DNA of 64,000 nt. Origin: Dyella marensis. GTDB taxonomy: Bacteria; Pseudomonadota; Gammaproteobacteria; Xanthomonadales; Rhodanobacteraceae. The position numbers and the translations under genes were made by a program. The stretch is taken from positions 168,713 to 232,712 of the forward strand of contig NZ_FONH01000002.1 of NCBI RefSeq assembly GCF_900112865.1, read 5' to 3'. The notes below the pieces were generated by a model. It made no database searches and was not told the DNA's origin. It worked only from the letters and a program-made list of their open reading frames with translations. Positions 25,525 to 34,270 of this stretch are shown here, one piece after another; the first letter of the stretch is position 1, and every line of letters starts with the position of its first letter.

Positions 25525-26688
25525 ATGGCCGCTCCCACGCCGTTCGCCCGCCAGCTGCATCCGGCCTTCCTGCGCGATGTCGACAGCGGCGCCGCCGTCT
25601 CGTCCAACGAACGCGACCTGCTCGACCTGGTCCGCCGCCACGGCACCACCACCCGCGCCGACCTGGTGCGCGCCACCGGGCTGACCGCGCAGTCGGTGAT
25701 GCGCCTGGTCGACGAACTGGTCGAGCGCGGCATGCTGGAGCTGGGCGAAACGCGCTCGCAGGGGCGCGGCAAGCCGGCGGCCACGGTGACCCTGGTGCCG
25801 GACTATGCGCATGCGATCGGCGTATCGATCACCACCGATTCCATCGCGCTGGGCTTGATGGATTTCGCCGGCAACCTGCTCGGCCAGCACCAGGAGCCGA
25901 TGCGCGCCACCGGCCGCGGCGCGCTGCTGCGGCGCATCCGCACGCTGGCCGAGCGCCTGCTGCACAAGAGCGAGGTGGACGAGGACAGCGTGTTCGGCGT
26001 CGGCCTGGGCATGACCGGTTTCTTCATCGGCGAAGGCTCCAAGGTCAATCCGCCCGAGCCGCTGGACGGCCTGGCTTTGCTCGAAGTGGACACGCTGCTG
26101 GCCGATGCGATGGGCCATCCCGTGTGGCTGGACAACGACGGCAGCGTCGCCGCCATCGGCGAGAGCCTGCATGGCGTGGGGCATCGCTATCGCGACTTCG
26201 CCTATTTCTATTTCGGCCACGGCTTCGGCGGCGGCCTGATCATGGACGGCCGCTGCTCGCGCGGTGCGCACGGCAACGCCGGCGAGTTCGCCGGCATGTT
26301 GCCGGCGCTCGGACTGGAACGCGCCGCGCTGGAAACGCTGCGCAGCATGCTGGTCAAGGATGGCGAGGACCTGCCCGACATCCAGGCGCTGGTCGAGCAG
26401 TACGATCCGGCGTGGCCGGCGATCGAGCGTTGGATCGAGCGCGTGGCGCCCGGTCTTTCGGTGATCGCTTCGGCGGTCGTCGCCATCGTCGATCCGCAGG
26501 CCATCGTGCTGGGCGGGCGCATTCCGCCGGATCTCGCGCAACGCCTGATCCCGCGCATCGCCATCGACAATGTGTCGCGGCGCGGGCACGCGCGTCCACA
26601 GCCGGCCATCGTCACCGCGCAGGCGCCGTTCGACGCGGTGGCACTGGGCGCGGCGAGCCTGCCGTTCAAGGAATGCTTCTTCCATTAA
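25525..26688 (+). CDS. ROK-family transcriptional regulator
   Basis: Protein of 387 aa. Residues about 28-80 form a winged helix-turn-helix (R-A-D-L-V-R-A-T-G-L-T-A-Q-S-V); the remainder is a ROK/NagC-type sugar-sensing domain (G-L-G-M-T-G, W-L-D-N-D, G-H-G-F-G-G-G-L-I). Two kinase features are missing: the ATP-binding D-x-G-G-T start is replaced by G-V-S-I-T-T-D, and the cysteine-rich zinc motif after G-N-A-G-E-F is absent. So it is a regulator, not a kinase, and an atypical one. It ends the TonB-NAGPA-MFS operon and most likely controls it in response to a sugar. Confidence 0.9.
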   Translation: MAAPTPFARQLHPAFLRDVDSGAAVSSNERDLLDLVRRHGTTTRADLVRATGLTAQSVMRLVDELVERGMLELGETRSQGRGKPAATVTLVPDYAHAIGVSITTDSIALGLMDFAGNLLGQHQEPMRATGRGALLRRIRTLAERLLHKSEVDEDSVFGVGLGMTGFFIGEGSKVNPPEPLDGLALLEVDTLLADAMGHPVWLDNDGSVAAIGESLHGVGHRYRDFAYFYFGHGFGGGLIMDGRCSRGAHGNAGEFAGMLPALGLERAALETLRSMLVKDGEDLPDIQALVEQYDPAWPAIERWIERVAPGLSVIASAVVAIVDPQAIVLGGRIPPDLAQRLIPRIAIDNVSRRGHARPQPAIVTAQAPFDAVALGAASLPFKECFFH

Positions 26689-26971
26689 GAGGAAGGTTGG
26701 GGTTTCACCCCAAGCTGCGCAGCATGGCGTCAACCGCATGGCGCGAGATCGAAAGCGGAGCAACCGCTGTTTTCTTTGTGCGCCAGTTAACAGGCGTAAC
26801 GAGAAGGCAATCAAGCCACGACGATAAATATCCGCGTCTGCCCGCCATAAGCGCCTGACTTGCCCTTTCGTACGATGGCCCGGACGGTCGGGCGGTGGCC
26901 CACTGTCGCGCCTCAAGGTGCCGGGCCACGATCGTGCCGCCCCGCCAAGGTCGGCCATCCAGGGAGCAGCG

Positions 26972-28351
26972 ATGATCAAGGAACGAAGGACCAGCACCGT
27001 GCTGGCAGCGATGTGCGGCATGGCATGTCTTGGCGCGAATATCGCCATGGCCGACGGTACGCCTGTAGCAGCGCCGTCGTCGTCCAGCATCCTGTACATC
27101 CGCGCGGGTGCCGGCGGAACCACCTGCGCCGACTGGGCCAATGCTTGCCCGACCCTGCCGCGTGATTTTCGCCGCGGCGTCACCTATTACATCGCCGCGG
27201 GCCAATACCTGCCGGTCGACGACGATTTCGCGTTTCGCCTGGATGCGCCGGCCCAGAGCGGCATGGCCATCGTCATCAAGAAAGCGACCGCCGCTGATCA
27301 CGGCACCAACGACGGCTGGCAGGCGGCCTACGCGGCGGGTGCGGCGACGTTCTCGCGCATGCTGGAAATCAACTCCTCCAACTGGGTGATCGACGGACAG
27401 GCGGGCGGCAGCGCCCTGTATCGATGGCAAGGCGACTTCGGCTTCCGTTTCGTCTCGACCGCCGAAGGCGACGCCATGATCCGCATCGGCTGGGACAGCC
27501 TGCATGGCGTGCCGGTAAGCGGCATTTCGAACATCGCCATCCGCCATGCCGAGATTGTCGGGATGGGCCAGAGCAGCCATTCAGGCGGGGGCACCTCGAA
27601 CGACGGCCTCGCCGTCTACGGCGCCACCGATGTCACGCTTTCAAGCTTCCGGATGCACGGCATCGGCCGCTGCCCATTCTTCCTGAGCGGCCAGAACATC
27701 GTCATCGAGCATGGCTGGGTGGAGTCGTTCTACACCGGCGACACCCATGCGGAGCTGGCCTCGATCTGGGGCTTCGCCGACACCTTCGGCGATGTCACCT
27801 TCCGCGACAACCTGTTTACCGACATCCAGTCCACCGGCGGCATCATGTGGAGCACCAAAGAGAATCCGTCGGCCAGGCTGCGCATCTACGGCAATACGTT
27901 TTACCGCCCGGCGGGTTCCACGTGGCCAGCGGCCAACGGCCTGATCGGCGGATGGACGGCCGAAGCGTTCAGCAACGTAACGGTCTACAACAACAACTTC
28001 GTCAATGTCGACCAGGCGTCGCTGAGCAATGCGCCGCAGATACATGCGAACAACCACGCCTACGACAATCTCTTCTATGACTCGCAGGCGCCGGATTTCA
28101 GCTCCTACGACAGCCACGACGACAACCTTTTCATTCGTGCGGGCGACGCCCAGGCGGAGCCCTCCGGCGTGGCCATCGCGGATGGCACCGATCCCTTCGT
28201 CGATGCCGCGCATTTCGATTTCCGGCTGAAGGCTCCCACCTGGGCCGGCCTGAAGATGCCGCCCGCCTACGACGGCAAGGATCCGTTCGGCCAGCAGCGC
28301 GGAGGGGACGGCAACTGGGATCGCGGGGCGTTCGAATACCGGCAGCCATGA
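26972..28351 (+). CDS. Secreted right-handed beta-helix protein
   Basis: Protein of 459 aa, ATG at 26972 with AGGGAG upstream. The signal peptide ends near N-I-A-M-A. From about residue 60 the chain shows N-rich parallel beta-helix rungs (W-V-I-D-G-Q, I-A-I-R-H-A-E-I, I-Y-G-N-T-F-Y, V-Y-N-N-N-F). Such folds occur in polysaccharide lyases, epimerases and hydrolases; no family-defining catalytic motif stands out. Its C-terminus (D-P-F-G-Q-Q-R, W-D-R-G-A-F-E-Y) is typical of exported alginate-lyase-like or chondroitinase-like beta-helix proteins. It stands 72 bp before a GH16 gene, so a shared polysaccharide target is likely. The 283 bp upstream (26689-26971) holds only a small hairpin at about 26698-26714. 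Confidence 0.75.
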   Translation: MIKERRTSTVLAAMCGMACLGANIAMADGTPVAAPSSSSILYIRAGAGGTTCADWANACPTLPRDFRRGVTYYIAAGQYLPVDDDFAFRLDAPAQSGMAIVIKKATAADHGTNDGWQAAYAAGAATFSRMLEINSSNWVIDGQAGGSALYRWQGDFGFRFVSTAEGDAMIRIGWDSLHGVPVSGISNIAIRHAEIVGMGQSSHSGGGTSNDGLAVYGATDVTLSSFRMHGIGRCPFFLSGQNIVIEHGWVESFYTGDTHAELASIWGFADTFGDVTFRDNLFTDIQSTGGIMWSTKENPSARLRIYGNTFYRPAGSTWPAANGLIGGWTAEAFSNVTVYNNNFVNVDQASLSNAPQIHANNHAYDNLFYDSQAPDFSSYDSHDDNLFIRAGDAQAEPSGVAIADGTDPFVDAAHFDFRLKAPTWAGLKMPPAYDGKDPFGQQRGGDGNWDRGAFEYRQP

Positions 28352-28423
28352 CCGCACGTCACGAAAGGGGGAATCCGGCGACCGGGCCCAGCTCCGGCCG
28401 CCTTCTTAAGGAGAAGCGTCCCA

Positions 28424-29329
28424 ATGAAAGTGAAGCCGTCATATTCCGCGCTTGCCGCCATAGCGTTGATCGCACTGAGCTCCCCATCCGGCGCCGAACC
28501 AGGACAGGAACCGAGCGATACCGGCAGCTACGTGCCCTCGGGTTACTCGCTGGTCTTCAACGATGAGTTCAACGACACGCAGTTGAACCGGGCGAAATGG
28601 GCGACCCGCTATATCTACGCCAATGGAACGCTGGACCATCTCGTCGGCGAGGCGCAGGTCTATCGCGACAACGACAACCACCTGATGCACGACGGCATGC
28701 TCAGCCTCACCGCCCGCCGCGTCGGCAGCGGCTACGAATCGGGAATGATCCGCTCGCTGTGGGAATTCAAGCCCGCGCCGGATACCAGCTATTACCTGGA
28801 AGCGCGGGCGCGCATGCCGGCCGGAAAAGGCGTGTGGCCCGCGTTCTGGTTGAACTCCGGCTACACGTCCACGGGCCGGCTCAACTGGGGCCCCGAGATC
28901 GACATCTTCGAATTCGTCGTCGACGGCATCGAGGAAAACCCGCCTTCGCGGCCGAAGAACATGGTCCACAGCAACGCCATCACGCACAGCGGAAAGATTC
29001 CGAGCACGACGACCTATACGCACCCCAATTACCAGCGCGTATGGAATCTGTTCCGGGCCGATGCCGACCTGACCGCGGGCTTCCATACCTACGGCCTGCT
29101 GTGGACGAACACCGAGGTGTCGTTCTACGTCGACGGCGTGCTGACCAATACGCGCACCTATCCCTGGATCTACGACAGCGACGGCACACCCGCGGGCCCG
29201 GCCCACATCCTGCTCAATCTCGCCATCGGCGGCGACTGGGCCGGCCGGCATGGCATCGACGACAGCGCCTTTCCGCAGGCGCTGGATATCGATTGGGTTC
29301 GTGTGTACAGCAGGACCGCTGCGCGCTGA
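28424..29329 (+). CDS. GH16 family glycoside hydrolase (secreted)
   Basis: Protein of 301 aa, ATG at 28424 with TAAGGAG upstream. A signal peptide covers residues 1 to about 25. The GH16 jelly-roll signature is clear: F-N-D-E-F-N-D early, G-V-W-P-A-F-W-L-N and the catalytic E158-I-D160-I-F-E163 (nucleophile, helper, acid/base), then W-D-R-V-Y near the end in the form D-I-D-W-V-R-V-Y. The regular E-x-D-x-x-E spacing without the extra residue of the laminarinase branch points to the lichenase/XTH-like form; the polymer itself (beta-glucan, galactan or own EPS) is open. It lies between two beta-helix genes on the same strand. Confidence 0.9.
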   Translation: MKVKPSYSALAAIALIALSSPSGAEPGQEPSDTGSYVPSGYSLVFNDEFNDTQLNRAKWATRYIYANGTLDHLVGEAQVYRDNDNHLMHDGMLSLTARRVGSGYESGMIRSLWEFKPAPDTSYYLEARARMPAGKGVWPAFWLNSGYTSTGRLNWGPEIDIFEFVVDGIEENPPSRPKNMVHSNAITHSGKIPSTTTYTHPNYQRVWNLFRADADLTAGFHTYGLLWTNTEVSFYVDGVLTNTRTYPWIYDSDGTPAGPAHILLNLAIGGDWAGRHGIDDSAFPQALDIDWVRVYSRTAAR

Positions 29330-29468
29330 TCCAGTACAGGCCGATCGGGTATCGGCATACGCCTCCACCGAGGCGTCCCCCTTCGAAAACACACCCTCTT
29401 CGGCCAAGGCCGAAGCCATCCCGCGCGCCCGCCATGGCGGAGCGCGCCTTCCACCATGGAGAAGACAC

Positions 29469-31049
29469 ATGAAACCTGCAAAGACCCTGGCGCTGGCCCT
29501 GCTGGGCCTGTCGCTGGGCGCGCCATGCCATGCCAGCGTGTATTACGTTTCCGATTGCCAGTCCGGCGCGGAGGCCTCATGCAAACCCGGCAGCGACGCC
29601 AACGACGGCCTGTCCAAGGCCCATCCCTGGCAGACCTTGTCGAAGGTGGCGAGCGCGATCGCCCTGCTGCAGCCCGGCGATCAGATCCTGTTCGCACGCG
29701 GTTCCGCGCAGAGCGGCAGCCTGTCCATCTACAACAAGAACAGCGTGGCGGCGAACCCGATCGTGCTGGACGCCTACGCGCCGGATTGGTCGACCACCGG
29801 CGCCCTGCCGATCCTGAATGTGGCAGCAGGCGTGTCCGGCCTGAATTTCCAGGACAGTGGACTGGCCAATCACGACGAGGGTTATGTCGTCCGCAACATG
29901 AACATTCGCGGCGGCCTGTCGTCGTCCTCCGGCGGAACCGGCGTCTTCCTTTTCAACGATGTCGATCATGTGCTGCTGGAGAATCTGGAGATTTCCGGCT
30001 TCGCCATCGGCGTGAACTGCGCGGCATCCCATGCGGCGGAAAACCCCCAGACCAGCGACGCGAAGAACGACTACATCACCCTGCGCGGGTCGTTCATCCA
30101 CGACAACGGCGTGCAGGGCTACTACAACGGCGGCTGCGGCCACGTCCTGGTCGCCAACAACATCTTCGACAACAACGGCTTCGCCGGCCCGCTGCTTTCG
30201 CACAATCACAATATCTATATCGGCGACAGCGGACAGGACGTTACGGTCAGCTCCAACGTGCTGACCCGCAGCGCCGTCGGCAATGGCGTATGCCAGGGCG
30301 ATCCGATCGTCTCGCACGGGCAGCAGGTCGGGCTGGTCATCGAGAACAACCTGATCGACGAGAGCACCGGCGCGGGCGACGGTTGCTATGGCATCCAGGT
30401 CAACCCTGGTTATCCGGCGGCGGAGAACCTGGGCGGCAGCGTCATTCGAGGCAATACCATCGTCAATGTCGGCGGCAATGGCATCGCGGTCGGCGCCTGC
30501 CCGGATTGCGTCATCGAGAACAACAAGATCGTGCAGATGCTGCCCCGTAATTTCTACGGCATCACCATGCCGACCGAGAACATCCAGACCGGCACCGACG
30601 CCGCCGACCAGCATCTGACGGTTCGCAACAACACGATCTATATCGCCGGCGGCACGGCGTCGAGCGTCGGCATCCAGGTGGGCACCTACGGCAGCCAGCA
30701 TGTCGTGGTTTCCAACCTGGTCTATTTCGGCAACGGCAGCGTCGCTGGCACAGCCTGTTTTTCGACCCTTGGGCTTGCCGCCGAGCGCTTCACCGCCTTC
30801 GACTACAACCTCTGCTTCGACGCAGGGAGCGGCGGCCGATACAGCCGCGACTACGCGACGCTGGTGCAGGCCGGACAGGCCGGCTTCGATCGGCATGGCA
30901 TCGCGCGCGATCCGCTGTTCGTGCGCCTGCCGCGCGCGGAAAACCACTGGAGCACCGCGCTGGATCCGAAGTCGCCGACGATCGGCGCGGGGCATCCGAC
31001 GCTGAGCATCGTGCCGGCCACGCCCAATATCGGCCAGACGAAGCTGTAG
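29469..31049 (+). CDS. Secreted right-handed beta-helix protein, second copy
   Basis: Protein of 526 aa, ATG at 29469 with ATGGAGAAG upstream. The signal peptide ends at C-H-A-S. The mature chain starts V-Y-Y-V-S-D and soon has D-G-L-S-K-A-H-P-W-Q-T-L-S-K-V, a block common to extracellular pectate-lyase-like and DUF1565-like beta-helices. Many rungs follow (V-I-E-N-N-L-I-D, V-I-R-G-N-T-I-V, V-R-N-N-T-I-Y). Six or more cysteines suggest disulphides. It resembles the first beta-helix protein in fold but not in close sequence. No catalytic residues can be assigned with confidence. Probable third member of the beta-helix/GH16/beta-helix set. Confidence 0.75.
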   Translation: MKPAKTLALALLGLSLGAPCHASVYYVSDCQSGAEASCKPGSDANDGLSKAHPWQTLSKVASAIALLQPGDQILFARGSAQSGSLSIYNKNSVAANPIVLDAYAPDWSTTGALPILNVAAGVSGLNFQDSGLANHDEGYVVRNMNIRGGLSSSSGGTGVFLFNDVDHVLLENLEISGFAIGVNCAASHAAENPQTSDAKNDYITLRGSFIHDNGVQGYYNGGCGHVLVANNIFDNNGFAGPLLSHNHNIYIGDSGQDVTVSSNVLTRSAVGNGVCQGDPIVSHGQQVGLVIENNLIDESTGAGDGCYGIQVNPGYPAAENLGGSVIRGNTIVNVGGNGIAVGACPDCVIENNKIVQMLPRNFYGITMPTENIQTGTDAADQHLTVRNNTIYIAGGTASSVGIQVGTYGSQHVVVSNLVYFGNGSVAGTACFSTLGLAAERFTAFDYNLCFDAGSGGRYSRDYATLVQAGQAGFDRHGIARDPLFVRLPRAENHWSTALDPKSPTIGAGHPTLSIVPATPNIGQTKL

Positions 31050-31393
31050 CGAGAATTTCAGGACGGCTTCCGGTCCGTCGCGAACGATGCGATAACGACG
31101 TAGCCGATGACCTTCGATGCCCGGGGCGGAACCTCCGTCCCGGGCATCGTCATGTGGAAAGATCGCCGGCACGTCAGTTGGCCTGAAACACTTCCATCCA
31201 TGGAAGACTTCGCTTGCACGCATAGCCATGAACCGTGCGTAGCGCGCTCGCGCGACACCGTTCCGCAAACTGCTACCTTCGTACGATTGCCCCCCTCCCA
31301 CGGTTCTCGCAGCTTGCTCAGGCATGCCACGGCGATGCGGCGCCATGCCGCGACGCTGCCGAAAGCTTTGTTCGACACGGAGGAGGAATGAGC
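31050..31393. other. Intergenic region with strong hairpin and a small palindrome
   Basis: It holds the hairpin at 31115-31149 (listed separately) and the palindrome CTTCCAT-cc-ATGGAAG at 31191-31206. The rest must carry the promoter of the depolymerase-like gene at 31394; no reading frame here looks real. Confidence 0.5.
31115..31149 (+). terminator. Strong stem-loop, probable transcription terminator
   Basis: CGATGCCCGGG (31115-31125) pairs perfectly with CCCGGGCATCG (31139-31149), with an extra four-pair inner stem (CGGA/TCCG). It is 66 bp downstream of the second beta-helix gene. No T-run follows, so termination would need Rho or the stem acts as an mRNA barrier. Confidence 0.5.
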
Positions 31394-32965
31394 ATGAGCA
31401 GCACGCTGCATAAGCAACACCCACGTTCGAAACCGGCACGGGCCGGCGGGATCGCGCTGGCTTTCGCGGCGATGGCGGGCGCTGTCGCTCCCGCATGGGC
31501 CGGAAGCTGGAACGCCGGCAAGGAAACCATCGACAACCATCCGACCTGGATCTACACCCCGACTAGCGCGCTCGCCAACGGTAAGCACGCACTGGTGATC
31601 GCGCTGCACGGATGCGCGCAGACCAACGACGACCTGAAGAGCTGGGGCAACCTCGCGGCGGCGGCGGAAAACAACGGCGCCGTGATCGCCGTGCCGGGCG
31701 TGGGCAGCAAGGTGTGGTCCGGCAATACCTCGGCGGCCTGCTGGGACTACGACGGCGCCAGCGATGCCTCGGGGCATATCGCGGACCTGGTCAGCCTGAC
31801 CCAGGATCTGCTCGCTCGAGGCGCGCTGAACATCGACAGCCGCCACGTCTATATCGTCGGCCTGTCGTCCGGCGCATCCGTCGCGCTGGACGTGGCCTGC
31901 AAGGCGCCGAACCTGATCGCCGGCGTGGGTGCCTTGGCGGGACCGTCGGTGGGCAGCGCGCAGTTCAGCGCCACGGTGGATCAGTCGGGCATTCTTTCCA
32001 GCAACGTGTCCAATGCCGTCAGCAAGTGCAACAGCCTCGCCGGCGCCAACGGCTCCTACTTCGCGACGCAGATCGCCAACCTCGCCTACGGCGAGAAGGA
32101 CCGGAACGCGGAAAGCCCAGGTTGCACCTATCTCTCGGGCAGCACATCCTGTCCTGGCCAGTACCAGCTGGTCAGCAAGAAGTGGGATAGCGACAACGTG
32201 GCCATGTTCCAGCAGATCTACGGCACCGGCACGCCGGGCAGCGCGGCCACGGTCTACAACGGCACCGGCGAGACCAGCACGGCGACGGCCGGCGGCGTGC
32301 CGCGCATCACCCTCACCCGGGTGTACGCCGTCGGCCATGCCTGGCCCGCCGGCAGCGGCCAGGCCAACGACGCGAGCAAGGGCGGCGTGTGGATGGCGCA
32401 GAGCGGCATGAACTACGGCGACTACGTGATCGGCTGGCTGATCGCCAACAATCGCCGCGCCGATATTCCCAGTGTCGCGCTCAACATTTCGGTAGCAGCT
32501 ACCACCATCCACTACTCCGGCACGGTTGCGTCCACCGATCCGATCCAGGGTACGCAGGCGCAACTCTACGCATGGAATGCCAGCGGCAATGGCTATCAGG
32601 CCAGCGGCCAGCCGGTGAATCTCTCGCTGGGCGCCGGCGGAAGCTATGGCGGCGACTTCAGCGTGCCGAACAATAACTGGTACCGCATCACGGTCACCGC
32701 CACGACCACCGCCAACGCCACCGGCAGCGCCACGGCAGCGGACATCGGCGTCGGCAGCCCGCCGGCGCAGTGGCAATGCAACACCGTCACCGCCACCAAC
32801 TACAGCCACGTGCAGAACGGCCGCGCCTACGACAATGGCGGCTACGCCTATGCCAAGGGTTCGAACCAGCGGCTGGCGGGCGGCGGCGGCCTCGACAACA
32901 CTTTCTATTCCTCCACGCTGTCGCAAAGCGCGCAGGGTTATTGGATCAATGGCAGTTGCCCCTAG
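31394..32965 (+). CDS. Extracellular PHB-depolymerase-like esterase
   Basis: Protein of 523 aa. ATG at 31394 is chosen over 31388 because GGAGG is then seven bases away. A signal peptide ends near A-W-A-G. The catalytic part has the oxyanion block H-G-C-A-Q, the lipase box G-L-S158-S-G and a His in V-G-H315-A-W-P, as in the PHB depolymerase/feruloyl esterase (LpqC-like) group. Residues about 370-460 look like a fibronectin/Ig-like beta domain, and the C-terminus (about 465-523, W-Q-C-N-T-V-T-A-T-N-Y and G-Y-W-I-N-G-S-C) resembles substrate-binding tails of such enzymes. Predicted role: secreted hydrolysis of a polyester or ester-linked plant material. Confidence 0.82.
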   Translation: MSSTLHKQHPRSKPARAGGIALAFAAMAGAVAPAWAGSWNAGKETIDNHPTWIYTPTSALANGKHALVIALHGCAQTNDDLKSWGNLAAAAENNGAVIAVPGVGSKVWSGNTSAACWDYDGASDASGHIADLVSLTQDLLARGALNIDSRHVYIVGLSSGASVALDVACKAPNLIAGVGALAGPSVGSAQFSATVDQSGILSSNVSNAVSKCNSLAGANGSYFATQIANLAYGEKDRNAESPGCTYLSGSTSCPGQYQLVSKKWDSDNVAMFQQIYGTGTPGSAATVYNGTGETSTATAGGVPRITLTRVYAVGHAWPAGSGQANDASKGGVWMAQSGMNYGDYVIGWLIANNRRADIPSVALNISVAATTIHYSGTVASTDPIQGTQAQLYAWNASGNGYQASGQPVNLSLGAGGSYGGDFSVPNNNWYRITVTATTTANATGSATAADIGVGSPPAQWQCNTVTATNYSHVQNGRAYDNGGYAYAKGSNQRLAGGGGLDNTFYSSTLSQSAQGYWINGSCP

Positions 32966-33320
32966 CCGCCTTGGCACTCAGCCTTAGCCACACTTTCTGA
33001 CATGGAACTCTTCTCCCCACCGGGGAGCACGCGGGGAGCGCACATGGATGTGCGCGGCTTTCCTCGCTCATCAAAGCCGGGCACATCCCTGTACCCTCTT
33101 CGCGTGCAGGAGCGAGGATGCCGGTCCCATGGGGGCTCCCTTCGGTCGCGACAGATGAGGGGCCGGGGCTTGCCCAAGCGTTTCTACGAAGCGAAAAGCT
33201 CTTGAGCTAGACGCGACCTTCAGCATCACGCTCCGCCCGGCCCCTCATGCCAACCCTCTCCCCGGTGGGGAGAGGGGCTGGGTGTGGTGGAAGTGGGTCG
33301 TGCGCTTCGAGGCGCCGTCT
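32966..33320. repeat. Intergenic region with dispersed hairpin repeats
   Basis: No gene seen. The palindrome CCCTCTCCCCGGTGGGGAGAGGG (33254-33276 or so) belongs to the same dispersed family as those at about 44030 and 62961-63460. A second element near 33130-33155 contains, on the minus strand, GCGACCGAAGGGAGCCCCCA; a similar segment interrupts a repeat copy at about 63152. Both genes flanking the region point towards it, so these stems may serve as bidirectional terminators. Confidence 0.55.
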
Positions 33321-34196
33321 TTATGGCGCGGAGTTCGACTGGAAGAAGCCGTCGTCCAGCTTCGCCGGCGTCGCCTGCTTCATCGCCTCGATCTGCCGGT
33401 CGACCAGCTGGCTCTTCAGCAGGATCACCACGTGCGGATGGGCGTCTTCGAAATTATTGTCGGTGCGCTTGAGCACGCGCACCAGATGGATGCCGTAGCG
33501 GGTCTTGATCGGCTGGGAGATCTCGTTCTCCTTGAGGCCGGCGATACCCTGCGCGATCTCCGGCAACAGGTTGCGCGAGGCCGTTTCCGGCAGCACGCCG
33601 CCATCGGCCTTGGATTCGTCGTCATCGGAATAGCGCTGGACGAGTTCGGCGAAATCCTTGCCATGCAACACCTGCGCACGCAGCTTGCCGGCTTCGGCCG
33701 TGGCCTCGCTCTCGCTCATGTCCTTCTGCCCTGCCCGCGGCGCGATTTCCGAACCGTGGTAGCGCAGCACCACATGCTGCAAGGTGTAGTCGACGAAATC
33801 GCCCTGGTGCGCGCCGTAATAGCGCCGGGCCTCCTCGTCGCTGACCTGCGCATGTTTGTACAGATCGTCCTTGGCGGCATTCGCCAGCACGCCTTCGCGC
33901 ACCCAGGCGAGCTGCTGGCGGACATCCGCGTCCTGCTCCAGCTGGCGCGACTCGGCCAGCTGCGCGAGCAGATGCATGTCGGCGTAGCGCCGGGCGAACG
34001 CGGCGGGATCGGCGAGCGCGGCTTCTTTCACCTGCGGCGGCGTATCCGCCACCACGCGCTTGAACTGCGAGGCGGTCCACTGCTCGTGGCCCATGGAAAA
34101 CACGACCGGATCGTCGTCCGAGGCCTGGGCGGCGGGCGCCATGGCAAGGAACGGCAGGGACAGCAGCGCGGCGGCGCAAAGACGATGGAGCGACAT
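33321..34196 (-). CDS. Parvulin-type peptidyl-prolyl isomerase (exported)
   Basis: Protein of 291 aa. The start at 34196 has AAAGGT seven bases upstream; the ATG six codons earlier lacks a site. A signal peptide ends in A-Q-A-S, giving a periplasmic or outer-membrane-facing chaperone. The middle part is a helical SurA-like arm; the parvulin domain follows (Y-S-D-D-D-E-S, G-G-V-L-P, I-S-Q-P-I-K-T-R-Y-G-I-H-L-V-R-V). It should assist folding of exported proteins. Its place 74 bp downstream of the glycerophosphodiesterase gene suggests cotranscription and perhaps help for the large secreted enzymes nearby. Confidence 0.87.
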   Translation of the reverse strand: MSLHRLCAAALLSLPFLAMAPAAQASDDDPVVFSMGHEQWTASQFKRVVADTPPQVKEAALADPAAFARRYADMHLLAQLAESRQLEQDADVRQQLAWVREGVLANAAKDDLYKHAQVSDEEARRYYGAHQGDFVDYTLQHVVLRYHGSEIAPRAGQKDMSESEATAEAGKLRAQVLHGKDFAELVQRYSDDDESKADGGVLPETASRNLLPEIAQGIAGLKENEISQPIKTRYGIHLVRVLKRTDNNFEDAHPHVVILLKSQLVDRQIEAMKQATPAKLDDGFFQSNSAP

Positions 34197-34270
34197 GGAT
34201 AGACCTTTGTACATGACAGGGTTTCCCGGATCGGAAACCGGTGCGCCTGGCGGCGCACCGGCCGCTTGCG

